A stretch of DNA of 42,012 nucleotides from contig PMMM01000171.1 of assembly GCA_003162245.1 (NCBI GenBank), positions 13,578 through 55,589 of the forward strand. Direction: 5' to 3'. The notes under the pieces were generated by a model. The model did not search any database. It had not been told where the DNA came from and saw only the letters and a program-made list of their open reading frames with translations. Of this stretch, positions 18,406 to 27,637 are shown piece by piece (the first letter of the stretch is position 1; every line of letters starts with the position of its first letter). Origin of the DNA: Phycisphaerales bacterium. GTDB taxonomy: Bacteria; Planctomycetota; Phycisphaerae; UBA1845; Fen-1342. Position numbers and translations under genes: made by a program.

Positions 18406-20358
18406 ATGGCGCTGGCGGCGGCGATTCAGCGGAAGGCGGCGGAGCTGGGCAAGTTGGTGGTGGAGATGACCGCGAAGGCGGGGTCGGGGCATCCGTCGAG
18501 CGGGCTGTCGCTGGCCCACATCGTCACGTACCTGATGTACCGGCAGATGCGGTACGACCTGGCGGACCCGTGGAACCGGAACGCGGATCGGCTCGTCCTG
18601 TCGCAGGGGCACGCGGTTCCGATAATATACGCCGCATACGCTGATCTGGGCGGGACCGTGGGCAAAAGCGTGGCCGCGGCGAAGCCGCTGACGATCGCCG
18701 ATCTGGACCAGCTTCGCACGCGGGACAGCGTGCTCGATGGGCACCCGAACCCCGCGGAGGGGTTTCCGTTTTTCGATGCCGCCACGGGGAGTCTCGGGCA
18801 GGGGTTGAGCGTCGCGGCGGGGCTGGCGCTGGGGGCGCGGCTGGATGGGCGGGACCGGCGCTTCTATGTGCTGATCGGGGATGGCGAGTCGCGCGAGGGG
18901 CAAATCTGGGAAGCCGCCGACTTCGTCATGGACCACAAGCTGACGAACGTCTGCGCGGTCTTCAACGCGAACAAACAGGGACAGGCGGCCGACGTGTCGC
19001 CGCAGCAGTCGCACGAGCGGCTGGCGGCGAAGCTGCGGGCGTTCGGGTGGGACGTGATCGAGCTGAACGGACACGATCCGGACGCACTGGCGGCGGCGTT
19101 TGCCAAAGTCGGCACGACTGAGCGGCCGCTGGGGATCGTCGCGCGGACGATCAAGGGCTGGGGCGTCGAGCAGCTCACCAAGGGCAATTGGCACGGCAAG
19201 CCGCTGACGATGGCGGATTTGCCGGCGGCGTACGCGTCGCTCGACAAAACGGTGGCGGCGTACACGGGCGGCGAGGATTTGGGCCGGCCGCCGGCGCCGT
19301 CGCAGGGCGGATCGCCGCAGCGAAAGGACCCGCGCGAGGCGGTGTGGCCGACGTTCGCGGAGGCGATGGAGGGCGTCGAGCTCGGCGCGGTGCTGAAGAA
19401 GGGGAAGATGGCGACGCGGCGGGCGTACGGGGTGGGGCTGAAGGTCGCGGGGGACCTGATTCCGCAGGTCGTGTCGCTCGACGGCGACGTGGGCAACTCG
19501 ACGTTCTCCGACATCTTCGGGAAGGCGTACCCGGAGCGGTCTTTTGAGGGCAAGATCGCCGAGCAGAACCTGGTGTCGACGGCGGCGGGGCTGTCGGCGG
19601 CGGGGTTCATCCCGTTCGTGAACTCGTTCGGGAAGTTCCTCGCGCGGACGTACGACCAGGTCGAGCTGGCCAGCATCTCGCGGGCCAATATCAAGCTGGT
19701 CGGGTCGCACGCGGGGTGTTCGCTGGGGGCCGACGGGCCGAGCCAGATGTCGCTGGCGGACGTGGCGTACTTCCGGGCCTACACGGCGGTGCGGAGCGAC
19801 GACCGAACGCGGCCGCTGGTCTGGCTGTTTCACCCCGCGGACGGGCTGGCGGCGTACAAGCTCACGCGGCTAATGGTCGAGCAGCCGGGGATGTGCTACA
19901 TGCGGACGCACCGGCCGGACGTGCCGCTGCTGTACGGCGAGGAGACGAGCTTCGAGCCGGGCGGGTTCCAGGTGGTGCGCGGCGGGGACGACCTCGCGCT
20001 GGTGGCGGCGGGGTACATGGTGCACGAAGCGCTGCGGGCGGCGGACCTGCTGGCGAAGCAGGGCGTGCGAGCCACGGTTATTGATGCGTATTGCCTGCCA
20101 ATCGATGCGGAGCGGCTGATGGAGGTGCTGGTGCGGGCGGGGGCGCAGGCGCTGGTGGCGGAGGACAACTACGGCGGCGGCGTGGGGGCGGCGGTCGCGG
20201 AGATCGCTGCGCGGACGTGCCGCGTGCGGGTCGATACGTTGTGTTGCCAGCGGATACCGAAGTCGGCGCTGACGGCGGATGACATACTGGACCTGTGCGG
20301 CGTGAGCGCGCGGCAGATCGCGGATCATGCGGCGGCGCTGCTCGCTCGTCCGCGCTAG
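18406..20358 (+). CDS. tkt: transketolase
   Basis: ThDP-dependent enzyme of the non-oxidative pentose phosphate pathway, 650 aa from ATG 18406. That ATG is preceded by GGGAG at 7 nt, while a GTG at 18388 is less likely. Visible features are the active-site His29 (GSGHPSSG), His69 (SQGHAVPI), the ThDP/Mg motif GDG (158-160) with ESREGQIWEAA, and NANKQGQ. The pyrimidine-binding domain carries DGDVGNSTFSDIF and the catalytic Glu in AEQNLVSTAAGL. A C-terminal transketolase domain follows (EALRAADLLAKQGVRATVIDAY). The N-terminal half most resembles the short metazoan-type branch (SSGLSLAHI) rather than the E. coli type. This is a comparison from memory. Confidence 0.95.
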   Translation: MALAAAIQRKAAELGKLVVEMTAKAGSGHPSSGLSLAHIVTYLMYRQMRYDLADPWNRNADRLVLSQGHAVPIIYAAYADLGGTVGKSVAAAKPLTIADLDQLRTRDSVLDGHPNPAEGFPFFDAATGSLGQGLSVAAGLALGARLDGRDRRFYVLIGDGESREGQIWEAADFVMDHKLTNVCAVFNANKQGQAADVSPQQSHERLAAKLRAFGWDVIELNGHDPDALAAAFAKVGTTERPLGIVARTIKGWGVEQLTKGNWHGKPLTMADLPAAYASLDKTVAAYTGGEDLGRPPAPSQGGSPQRKDPREAVWPTFAEAMEGVELGAVLKKGKMATRRAYGVGLKVAGDLIPQVVSLDGDVGNSTFSDIFGKAYPERSFEGKIAEQNLVSTAAGLSAAGFIPFVNSFGKFLARTYDQVELASISRANIKLVGSHAGCSLGADGPSQMSLADVAYFRAYTAVRSDDRTRPLVWLFHPADGLAAYKLTRLMVEQPGMCYMRTHRPDVPLLYGEETSFEPGGFQVVRGGDDLALVAAGYMVHEALRAADLLAKQGVRATVIDAYCLPIDAERLMEVLVRAGAQALVAEDNYGGGVGAAVAEIAARTCRVRVDTLCCQRIPKSALTADDILDLCGVSARQIADHAAALLARPR

Positions 20359-20379
20359 ACTACGCGAGTGGAACAGACC

Positions 20380-21387
20380 ATGAATCTGGTCACTGGTGGG
20401 ACGGGATTGCTCGGCAGCCATATCGTCGAGCAGCTTCGCAAGCGGAACATGCCGGTGCGCGTGCTGGTGCGGCGGGGGAGCGACCGGACGTGGTTGCAGA
20501 CGCAAGGCGTCGAGTTTGCGGACGGGGACATCACGGACCCGGCGTCGCTGCAGCGGGCGTGCGCGGGGGTGGACGTTCTTTATCACGCGGCGGCGAAGGT
20601 CGGCGACTGGGGGCCGTGGGAGGATTTCCAGCGGATCACGATTGACGGGACGCGGAACGTCGTCGAGGCGGCGGTGGCCGCGAAGGTCCGCCGGCTGGTG
20701 CACATCAGCTCGATCAGTTGCTACGGGTACCACACGAAAGACGGCACGGTCGATGAGACCTTCGAGCTGGGGTACAAGCTCTACAAGTGGGCGTACTACA
20801 GCCGGTCGAAGATCGCGGCGGAGCGGATTGCGTGGGAGGCGTACAAGGCGGGGCGGATCGAGCTGACGGTGATCCGGCCGGCGTGGATTTACGGCGAGCG
20901 CGACCGGACGACGATCGCCCGGCTGTACCGGATGATCAAGGCCGGGCAGGCGAAGATCCTCGGGCCGGGCGACAACCGGCTGAACGTCGTTTATGCGGGG
21001 AATATCGCGGAGGCGGCGGTCGCGGCGGCCGGGCGGGCGGACTGCAACGGCGAGGCGTTCAATTGCAGCAACGACGGCGAGATCACACAGCAGCAGTATT
21101 TTGACTTGCTGGCGCGCGCGATTGGGGCTCCGCCGGTGACGAGGCATGCGCCGTACCGGGCGGCGTACTGCGTGGGGTTCGTGCTGGAATGCCTGGGCCA
21201 CGCATTCAAATGGGCGAAGCCGCCGTTCGTCACGCGGTACGCGGTGTGGCTGATGGGGCGGCGGTCGTACTTTTCGGCGGAGAAGGCCCGGCGCGTGCTG
21301 GGGTGGAAGGCGACGGTGCCGTACGAGGTGGGGGTGCCCAACACGGTGCGGTGGTACGAGCAGAACGTGCTCGGCGCGGGTCGTTAG
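20380..21387 (+). CDS. NAD(P)-dependent epimerase/dehydratase (extended SDR)
   Basis: A Rossmann-fold nucleotide-sugar epimerase or 3-beta-hydroxysteroid dehydrogenase-like protein, 335 aa from ATG 20380. A GTG 12 nt upstream is an alternative. The N-terminal NAD motif is TGGTGLLG, the acidic residue region is DGDITDPASL, and the active-site Tyr140-x3-Lys144 pair is in AYYSRSKIAAERI. ISSISCYGY supplies the catalytic Ser/Thr. Near-family members act on sugar nucleotides or in hopanoid/sterol pathways (HpnA-like). The substrate is not evident here. It starts 21 nt after tkt and may be co-transcribed. Its 3' end overlaps the opposing hydrolase gene by 4 nt. Confidence 0.9.
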   Translation: MNLVTGGTGLLGSHIVEQLRKRNMPVRVLVRRGSDRTWLQTQGVEFADGDITDPASLQRACAGVDVLYHAAAKVGDWGPWEDFQRITIDGTRNVVEAAVAAKVRRLVHISSISCYGYHTKDGTVDETFELGYKLYKWAYYSRSKIAAERIAWEAYKAGRIELTVIRPAWIYGERDRTTIARLYRMIKAGQAKILGPGDNRLNVVYAGNIAEAAVAAAGRADCNGEAFNCSNDGEITQQQYFDLLARAIGAPPVTRHAPYRAAYCVGFVLECLGHAFKWAKPPFVTRYAVWLMGRRSYFSAEKARRVLGWKATVPYEVGVPNTVRWYEQNVLGAGR

Positions 21388-22160
21388 GGCCGGGGGGTCA
21401 CATAGCGTCTTGCCCACGTGGCCACCATGTCCGCGACAAAGCGGGCGTCGCTCTCGCGCGCCATGAGCAGGTGATCGGCGCCGTCGAGCGCAATGAAGCT
21501 CTTCGGGTGCCTGGCCGCGTCGAAGATCCGCCGGGCGTGGTCGATGTGCACGATGTCGTCGTCCGGGGAGTGGAAGATCAGCAAGGGCCGGCCGAGGTCG
21601 GCGATGGTCTGGCGGATGTCTTGTCGCCGCAGGTCGTCGAGGAGTTGGCCCTTGATCCGCACGGGGCGGCCCGCCACCTCGATTTGGGCGGATTCGTCCG
21701 GGGCAAGGTCGGGGGCCTGGCGCGACAGGAACTCGCCCAGGTGCACGGTCTCGCTGGGGGCGGCAATCGTCACGACGGCACGGGTCTCCGGTATGCGCGC
21801 CGCGGCGACCAGCACGGCGGTCCCGCCCAGGCTGTGGCCGATGAGGATTTGCGGGGCCCGATAAGCGCGGCGGAGAAAATCGGCCGCGGCGACGAGATCG
21901 TCGAGATTCGAGGTGAAGTTCGTGTCGGCGAAGTCGCCGCTGCTTTCGCCGAGGCCGGCGAAATCGAAGCGCAGCACGGCGATGCGGTGGTCGACCAATT
22001 CGCGGCCGATCCACGTCGCGGCCTTCAAGTCCTTGGTGCACGTGAAGCAGTGGGCGAAGATGGCGAAGGCCAGCGGTTCATCGGCCGGGATGTCGAGCCG
22101 GCCGGCGATCGACTGCCCTCCGGACCCCGGGAAATCGACTCGCAGTCGCTTCGGAATCAT
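21384..22160 (-). CDS. alpha/beta hydrolase, OsmC-associated hydrolase type
   Basis: A 258-aa serine hydrolase with nucleophile Ser110 in GHSLGG. The likely acid is in the SPDDDIVHIDHA loop (Asp near 200) and the His is in DGADHLLM (about 229). The pattern FAIFAHCFTCTKDLKAA, LRFDFAGLGESSGDFADTNFTSNLDDLVAAADF is the signature of the hydrolase half of bifunctional alpha/beta hydrolase-OsmC proteins. The OsmC half is absent, since the frame ends right after the hydrolase fold. It converges with the epimerase gene and diverges from the coiled-coil gene. The substrate is unknown. Confidence 0.9.
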   Translation of the reverse strand: MIPKRLRVDFPGSGGQSIAGRLDIPADEPLAFAIFAHCFTCTKDLKAATWIGRELVDHRIAVLRFDFAGLGESSGDFADTNFTSNLDDLVAAADFLRRAYRAPQILIGHSLGGTAVLVAAARIPETRAVVTIAAPSETVHLGEFLSRQAPDLAPDESAQIEVAGRPVRIKGQLLDDLRRQDIRQTIADLGRPLLIFHSPDDDIVHIDHARRIFDAARHPKSFIALDGADHLLMARESDARFVADMVATWARRYVTPRP

Positions 22161-22430
22161 GTGCGCGCCTCCGGCGTCTGGAGCGATGCGGTCGCGGCTC
22201 AGGTGACCGCTGCGGTTGGCCGAATGTTATCGGCATCGGGCGGCGGCGGGAAACGGTGGGCGCAGCGGCCGGGGCGATGCCGGCTGAAGCTGCTTAACAC
22301 CGCGCACGATTCGGACGATGCACCCTCCGCAGGGCGGTTGCTGCGACAGCCGCGAGCGGAGCGCGCGGGAGATGGTGGTCTCTGCGCGAGTCCGAAAGGA
22401 GCGCAGCGGCAAAGAGCCGCGAGGTGCACG

Positions 22431-23843
22431 ATGAGCATGGCATCAACTCCAACTGAGGCGGTGGGCTTTGTGCTGACAACGCCCGCGCCGGGCACCGGGC
22501 TGCGCAAGACGCAGCGGCCCCCGGGCAGCCGGTCGGAACGCTGGAAGCGCTTGTGCAACGATCTTTCCGAGCGTGCCGAGGCGTTGCGTCGTTTGCGCGA
22601 CGACATTGCGCCGCGTGCGGCGGAGCTGGAGCAGCGCGCGCAAGAGCTGGAGCAGCGCTGCCGGAATGTGGACGCGCGGGCGGCCGAGCTGGAGGAAGCG
22701 AGCCGGCGCAGCGAAACGCTGGCCGGGGACATCGAGCACCACGCGGCGGAACTGCAGGCGCACCAGGAGGAGATGGAGGTCCAGCGGCAGGCGTTGGAGG
22801 CGCGCGAGGGGGACCTGCACGCGCGGACCGCGGCCCTGGAGGAGCGGGGCAACAACCTCGCGGCGCTCACGCAACAGCTCAACGAGCGCCGCCAGGAACT
22901 GGATACGCGGGCGGTTGAGTTGAACACGCGGGCCAGCGGCCTGGCGGCCGAGGCCCAGGCGGTGGACGAGCGACGGGTCGCGCTCCAGGCTCTGCAAGAC
23001 GAGCTGAAGGGGCGGGCCGGCGATCTGGACGAGCGAACCCGGGCGCTGACCGCGCGGGGCGACCGCCTCGAGCAGCAGGCGCGCACGTTACAGGACGGCA
23101 GCGCGGCGCTGGAGGAGCGCAGCCGGGCGAGCGAGGCGCGCCAGGCCGAGCTGGAAACCTGGGCGGCGCGCGTGCAGGAGCACGAGCGGGCGCTGCAAGG
23201 CGCGACCGAGGAATTGGCGCAGCATCGCCGCGAGTTTGAGGCCCAGCGGGCGGACTGGGAGCAGCGGCGGACGGCGCTCGCGCGCGAGCTGGAAGAGCAG
23301 AAGACGGCCCTGACGTTACGGGCGCAAAAGCTGGAGGAGCAGGAGCGGGCGGCGAGCGCGGCAAACGAGGAGCTGAAGCAACGGCGGGGCGCGCTGGAAG
23401 CTCAGGCGGCCGAGCTCGCGCAGCGCCAGGAAGCGCTGACGGGCCGGCAGGCGTTGCTCACGGAACGCGAGGAACAGGCTGCGCGGCGCGAGCAGGGCCT
23501 GCGCGATTGGCAGGCCAAGCTCGAGGCGAACGCGGCGAACGTTCAGCAGGAGCTCGCACGCCTCGATGGCCGCGAGCGGGCCATTGAACGCCGGACTGAG
23601 GAGCTCGCGGCTCAGGAGCGTCGGATGGGCGTGCGGCGAACCGAGTTCGAGCGCCGGCAGGCCGGGTTTGACACGCGCGTCCGCGCCCTGGCACGCTGGA
23701 TTGCGGCGTACGTGGGGTCCGCACGGGAAGCGGGCCGCGAAGAGGCGCCTGCCTTGAACGGCAGGCTGTCGCCGGAGGGCGATGAGATGGTGATGAGCCA
23801 GCCGGCGAACGCTGAACCAGCGGAGACTTGCTTGAACGAGTAA
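22431..23843 (+). CDS. long coiled-coil protein
   Basis: The start ATG at 22431 follows GAGGTG, and the protein has 470 aa. From about residue 30 to 420 it is almost uninterrupted heptad-like sequence of the type R/E-x-x-x-L-x-x-R, very rich in Glu, Arg, Ala, Gln and Leu. Short N- and C-terminal segments are non-helical. The last 40 residues (RWIAAYVGSAREAG..., then acidic) lack coiled-coil pattern. There is no signal peptide, no membrane segment and no catalytic motif. It could be a cytoskeletal or scaffold protein, a chromosome-associated protein, or a repeat-driven structural protein. Function unknown. It is divergent from the hydrolase gene, with 270 nt between them. Confidence 0.8.
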   Translation: MSMASTPTEAVGFVLTTPAPGTGLRKTQRPPGSRSERWKRLCNDLSERAEALRRLRDDIAPRAAELEQRAQELEQRCRNVDARAAELEEASRRSETLAGDIEHHAAELQAHQEEMEVQRQALEAREGDLHARTAALEERGNNLAALTQQLNERRQELDTRAVELNTRASGLAAEAQAVDERRVALQALQDELKGRAGDLDERTRALTARGDRLEQQARTLQDGSAALEERSRASEARQAELETWAARVQEHERALQGATEELAQHRREFEAQRADWEQRRTALARELEEQKTALTLRAQKLEEQERAASAANEELKQRRGALEAQAAELAQRQEALTGRQALLTEREEQAARREQGLRDWQAKLEANAANVQQELARLDGRERAIERRTEELAAQERRMGVRRTEFERRQAGFDTRVRALARWIAAYVGSAREAGREEAPALNGRLSPEGDEMVMSQPANAEPAETCLNE

Positions 23844-23906
23844 GCGTTCAGGCAACCGCCCGGCGCGGCGGCGAAGCCTCGACGATGCGCCTATGATGCG
23901 CAGCTC

Positions 23907-24884
23907 ATGGGCGCTGATGAGTTGGTGGCCGACGTGCCGGTTGCTGCCGGGTCCGCCGTCGCTGGGACGGCAACGCGGGGGCGGGTCCGTGCGGGGGTGC
24001 TCTACGGCGTGGCGGCCTACGGCCTCTGGGGGTTCTTTCCGGTTTACTTCCGGGCGATCCGGCAGGTCCCGCCGCTGGAGATCGTGTGCCATCGGGTGAT
24101 CTGGTCGCTGGCGTTTCTGTTGATCCTGATGGCGCTACGGGGCGGCTGGCGGGCCACGCGCGCGGCCGTGCGGTCGCGGCGGAACGTGGTCACGCTGGGC
24201 GCGACCACCCTTCTGATCGCGGGTAACTGGCTGGTATTCATCTGGGCCGTGGCGCACGACCAGGTGCTGGAGGCCAGCCTGGGGTACTTCATCAACCCGC
24301 TCGTGAACGTCGTGCTGGGGTTCGTTTTTCTGCACGAGCGGCTGCGGCGCTGGCAGCTCCTGAGCGTGGGACTCGCCGCCGCCGGCGTGGCGTATCTCAC
24401 GCTTGCGGGCGGGCATTTGCCGGGCGTGGCGCTGTTCCTGGCGGGGACGTTCGCGTCCTACGGTCTGTTGCGGAAGATCGCCCAGGTCGACGCCCTGGTC
24501 GGCCTCACGGTCGAGACGGCGTTGCTCGCACCGCTGGCCTTGGCGTACCTCGCGTACCAAATGGCGCACGGCACCATCAGCTTCGGGCACGGGGCCCTGA
24601 GGGTGGACGGGTTGCTTCTGTTGGCGGGCGTCGTCACCGCGGCCCCGCTGCTGTGGTTCACGGAGGCGGCGCGCCGGCTGCGCCTCACGACGATGGGCTT
24701 CCTGCAGTACATGACCCCCACCGGTCACTTCCTGCTGGCCGTGTTCGCGTTCGGGGAGACCTTTCGGTGGACACAGGGCGTCGCGTTCGCCTGCATCTGG
24801 GCCGCGCTGGCGACGTACTTGCTCGAGGCGGCCACCCGAGCGCGCGCGGGGCCCGCGGTCAGCCTGCCGCCGGGGATGGAGTAG
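23907..24884 (+). CDS. rarD: RarD/EamA-type membrane transporter
   Basis: A 325-aa ten-helix drug/metabolite transporter of the RarD branch. The family signature runs through GVLYGVAAYGLWGFFPVYFRAI and PPLEIVCHRVIWS, then TLLIAGNWLVFIWAV, EASLGYFINPLVNVVLGFVFLHERL and GFLQYMTPTGHFLLAVFAFGE. The cargo is not known; E. coli RarD is associated with chloramphenicol sensitivity only. The start ATG at 23907 precedes an extra hydrophilic N-terminus of about 25 residues before the first helix. Short 63-nt spacing from the coiled-coil gene allows co-transcription. Confidence 0.93.
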   Translation: MGADELVADVPVAAGSAVAGTATRGRVRAGVLYGVAAYGLWGFFPVYFRAIRQVPPLEIVCHRVIWSLAFLLILMALRGGWRATRAAVRSRRNVVTLGATTLLIAGNWLVFIWAVAHDQVLEASLGYFINPLVNVVLGFVFLHERLRRWQLLSVGLAAAGVAYLTLAGGHLPGVALFLAGTFASYGLLRKIAQVDALVGLTVETALLAPLALAYLAYQMAHGTISFGHGALRVDGLLLLAGVVTAAPLLWFTEAARRLRLTTMGFLQYMTPTGHFLLAVFAFGETFRWTQGVAFACIWAALATYLLEAATRARAGPAVSLPPGME

Positions 24885-25643
24885 CTGGCGCAAAAGAATA
24901 GGCCGACGCCGGTTGTCCAGTCGCGCCGCTCGGGAAAGGGTGAGCGTTGGAAGCGAAGATCTTTCCCGCGCACCGCGGTCGACAGCCGCATGCCGGCCTA
25001 TCGGCCCGTCCCGTCTTGCCGACACCGTGTCCGGAGCGTTTCGCCGCACGGACTCGGCCTATGAGTCCTGGCGTTCGGGGGCGAAGCCGATGGCGTAACT
25101 AAGATGAGTCAGCGAGCTTACAGATACTCCTCGCCCCTCGCGCTACGCCTACTCCCACTCCGCGACGCAGCCCGATGGTGCGTACGCCGCAAAGCGGACT
25201 CCGTTTGACCTGGTTTGCGCGCACCGAACGATAGCCCGCCGGCCTAGACATGCGGCCGCGCTCTTGTACGCACTACAAACCGTGAGACTCTGATCATGCT
25301 TTGCGAAACACCGTCCGCGCGACACGGACTGGTTCACCCCCGCGCCATTGCCCGGTCCTTCACCAACGACCACAACCCAGCGTGCCCTACAGACCGGGAG
25401 GCGCCCTTCTTTCCACTTCACGTCCTATTATAATCGCGCGAGCGGCCGTGTGTCAATCCGGCGTGCTCTTATCGCACGCTCGGCGTGCGACGCGTGTGCG
25501 ATGGTTCTTTGCACGGCGCCGCATCCGCACGTAAGATCGGGGCTCGCGCAAGGGCTTCCTGCGTACCGTGTTAAGGTCGTGTTGCGCCGCCGCAACGGCA
25601 CCGGCCACCAGCGACCCTGCGGCGGCGGTTTGGAGCATGAGGC
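24885..25643. other. 759-bp intergenic stretch before prpE, no gene identified
   Basis: It is less GC-biased and less codon-structured than the flanks. Short frames exist (for example 24913-25098 on plus, 25149-25421 on minus), but none has a family pattern or good ribosome-binding site. A TATAAT hexamer at 25429-25434 is a plausible -10, without a strong -35, about 210 nt before prpE. I see no tRNA, repeat or terminator-like hairpin that I trust. Confidence 0.5.
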
Positions 25644-27545
25644 ATGAGCAGTTCGCAGTACGACGCCGCCTATCGACGGTCGCTGCAAGATCCGGAAGGC
25701 TTCTGGGGCGACGCAGCCGAGGCCATCCACTGGACGCGGCGCTGGACGCGCGTGCTGGACGACTCGCGCAAGCCGCTCTACCGCTGGTTCGTGGGCGGCG
25801 AGCTGAATACGTGCTACAACGCGCTCGACCGGCACGTCGAGCAGGGGCGCGGCGACCAGGCAGCGCTGATCTACGACAGCCCGGTGACCGGGACGCTCCG
25901 CAGCTTCACGTACCGCGAGTTCCGCGACCTGACCGCACGGTTCGCCGGCGCGTTGGTGCAGCAGGGGGTTCGCAAGGGCGACCGCGTCGTCATCTACATG
26001 CCGATGGTGCCGGAGGCGCTCATCGCGATGCTCGCGTGCGCGCGGATCGGGGCGATCCACAGCGTCGTGTTCGGCGGGTTTGCGCCGAAGGAGCTGGCGA
26101 CGCGGATCAATGACGCCAAGCCGAAGCTCATCGTGTCGGCGTCGTGCGGCGTCGAGGGGAAGCGCGTCATTCCGTACAAGCCGCTGCTGGACGAGGCGAT
26201 CCAAATGGCGGCGAGCAAGCCGGAGCATTGCATCATCGTGCAGCGTCCGCAGGCGGCGGCGGCGCTGATGCCGGGGCGCGATCTGGACTGGGAAGCGGCG
26301 ATGAAGGCCGCGACGCCGGTCGATTGCGTGCCGTTGGCGGCCACCGACCCGCTCTACATTCTCTATACCTCCGGCACGACGGGCATTCCGAAGGGCGTCG
26401 TACGCGACCACGGCGGGCACGCGGTCGCGATGCAATGGACGATGAAGAACATCTACGACGTGCAGGCGGGCGACGTGTACTGGGCGGCGTCGGACATCGG
26501 GTGGGTCGTGGGGCATTCGTACATCGTCTACGCGCCGCTGCTGGCGGGCTGCACGACGATCCTGTACGAGGGCAAGCCGGTCGGCACGCCGGACGCGGGG
26601 GCGTTCTGGCGGGTCATCGCGCAGCACAAGGTGAACGTGCTGTTCACGGCGCCGACGGCGTTTCGGGCGATCAAACGCGAGGACCCGGAGGGGAAGCACA
26701 TCGGGAGGTACGATCTCGGCAGCCTGCGGGCGCTGTTCCTGGCGGGCGAGCGGTGCGATCCGGACACGCTGGTGTGGGCGCAGCAGCGGTTGGGCGTGCC
26801 GGTGATCGACCATTGGTGGCAGACGGAGACGGCGTGGGGCATCGCGGCGAACTGCATGGGCCTCGGCATGTTGCCGGTGAAGCCAGGGTCGCCGACGAAG
26901 GCGTCGCCGGGGTACGACGTGCGGATTCTCGACGAGGCGGGCGACGTGGTGCCGCCGGGGAAGACCGGGAACATCGTCGTGAAGCTGCCGCTGCCGCCGG
27001 GGTGCCTGCCGACGCTGTGGGAGAACGACGCGGGGTACGTGGATTCGTACTTGTCGCGGTATCCGGGGTATTACCTGACGGGTGACGCGGGCTATCAGGA
27101 CGAGGACGGCTATCTGTACATCATGAGCCGGATCGACGACATCATTAACGTCGCGGGGCACCGGCTTTCGACCGGCGGGATGGAAGAAGTGCTGGCGGCG
27201 CACCCGGATGTGGCCGAGTGCTCGGTCATCGGCGTGGCGGACGGGCTGAAAGGCGAGGTGCCGGTCGGACTGGTGGTGCTGAAGGCCGGGGTGCGGCGGC
27301 CCGAGGCGGAGATCGTCAGCGAGCTGGTGAAGATGGTGCGCGACAAGATCGGGGCGGTGGCGTCGTTCAAGAAGGCGGTCGTGGTGGGGCGGCTGCCGAA
27401 GACGCGCTCGGGCAAGATCCTGCGCGGGACGATGAAGAGGATCGCGGACGGCGCGGAGTACAAGGTGCCGGCGACGATCGACGACCCGGCGATCCTGGGC
27501 GAGATTCGCGAGTCGCTGGGGCGGATTGGGTATGCGCGGGAGTAG
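25644..27545 (+). CDS. prpE: propionyl-CoA/acetyl-CoA synthetase (PrpE/ACSS3-type)
   Basis: Adenylate-forming acyl-CoA ligase that activates propionate or acetate to the CoA ester in the cytoplasm, 633 aa. It has the acyl-CoA synthetase N-terminal domain (YDAAYRRSLQDPEGFWGDAAEAIHW), the P-loop YTSGTTGIPKGV (about 242), VRDHGGHAVAMQW, and DIGWVVGHSYIVYAPLLAG. The specificity and adenylate motif is DHWWQTETAW, the hinge is TGDAGYQDEDGY, and the catalytic Lys is in TRSGKILRGTMKRIADG, which is also the usual acetylation site. The VRDHGGHAVAM sequence and length agree with PrpE rather than Acs. The physiological substrate remains to be shown. A GGAG stretch lies upstream of the ATG. Confidence 0.92.
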   Translation: MSSSQYDAAYRRSLQDPEGFWGDAAEAIHWTRRWTRVLDDSRKPLYRWFVGGELNTCYNALDRHVEQGRGDQAALIYDSPVTGTLRSFTYREFRDLTARFAGALVQQGVRKGDRVVIYMPMVPEALIAMLACARIGAIHSVVFGGFAPKELATRINDAKPKLIVSASCGVEGKRVIPYKPLLDEAIQMAASKPEHCIIVQRPQAAAALMPGRDLDWEAAMKAATPVDCVPLAATDPLYILYTSGTTGIPKGVVRDHGGHAVAMQWTMKNIYDVQAGDVYWAASDIGWVVGHSYIVYAPLLAGCTTILYEGKPVGTPDAGAFWRVIAQHKVNVLFTAPTAFRAIKREDPEGKHIGRYDLGSLRALFLAGERCDPDTLVWAQQRLGVPVIDHWWQTETAWGIAANCMGLGMLPVKPGSPTKASPGYDVRILDEAGDVVPPGKTGNIVVKLPLPPGCLPTLWENDAGYVDSYLSRYPGYYLTGDAGYQDEDGYLYIMSRIDDIINVAGHRLSTGGMEEVLAAHPDVAECSVIGVADGLKGEVPVGLVVLKAGVRRPEAEIVSELVKMVRDKIGAVASFKKAVVVGRLPKTRSGKILRGTMKRIADGAEYKVPATIDDPAILGEIRESLGRIGYARE

Positions 27546-27585
27546 CGGGTGGCGTGCTCGGCACGCGGGCGTGGTGCGTGACGGA

Positions 27586-27611
27586 GGGCCCGCGCAGGAC
27601 TGTGCGGCCCC
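27586..27611. terminator. hairpin between convergent prpE and the DUF4276 gene
   Basis: Arms GGGCCCGCGCA (27586-27596) and TGTGCGGCCCC (27601-27611) pair over 11 positions with one C-C mismatch and one G-T, enclosing a GGAC loop. It sits between two convergent gene ends (27545 and 27638), where a shared bidirectional terminator would be expected. There is no T-run, so rho-independence is uncertain. Confidence 0.5.
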
Positions 27612-27637
27612 CTGGGGTGACCGTGCTGCACCGATCG

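Noticed and set aside
18373-19833. 486-aa minus-strand frame across transketolase
   Set aside because: It is an arginine/proline-rich shadow opposite tkt, with no motif or ribosome-binding site.
24913-25098. Short plus-strand frame (61 aa) after rarD
   Set aside because: No ribosome-binding site, no family pattern, and composition like the other non-coding frames.
25149-25421. 90-aa minus-strand frame in the prpE upstream region
   Set aside because: No motif or ribosome-binding site; likely chance.
25428-27203. 591-aa minus-strand frame opposite prpE
   Set aside because: It is a shadow with extreme Arg/His/Pro composition. prpE has all the adenylate-forming motifs.
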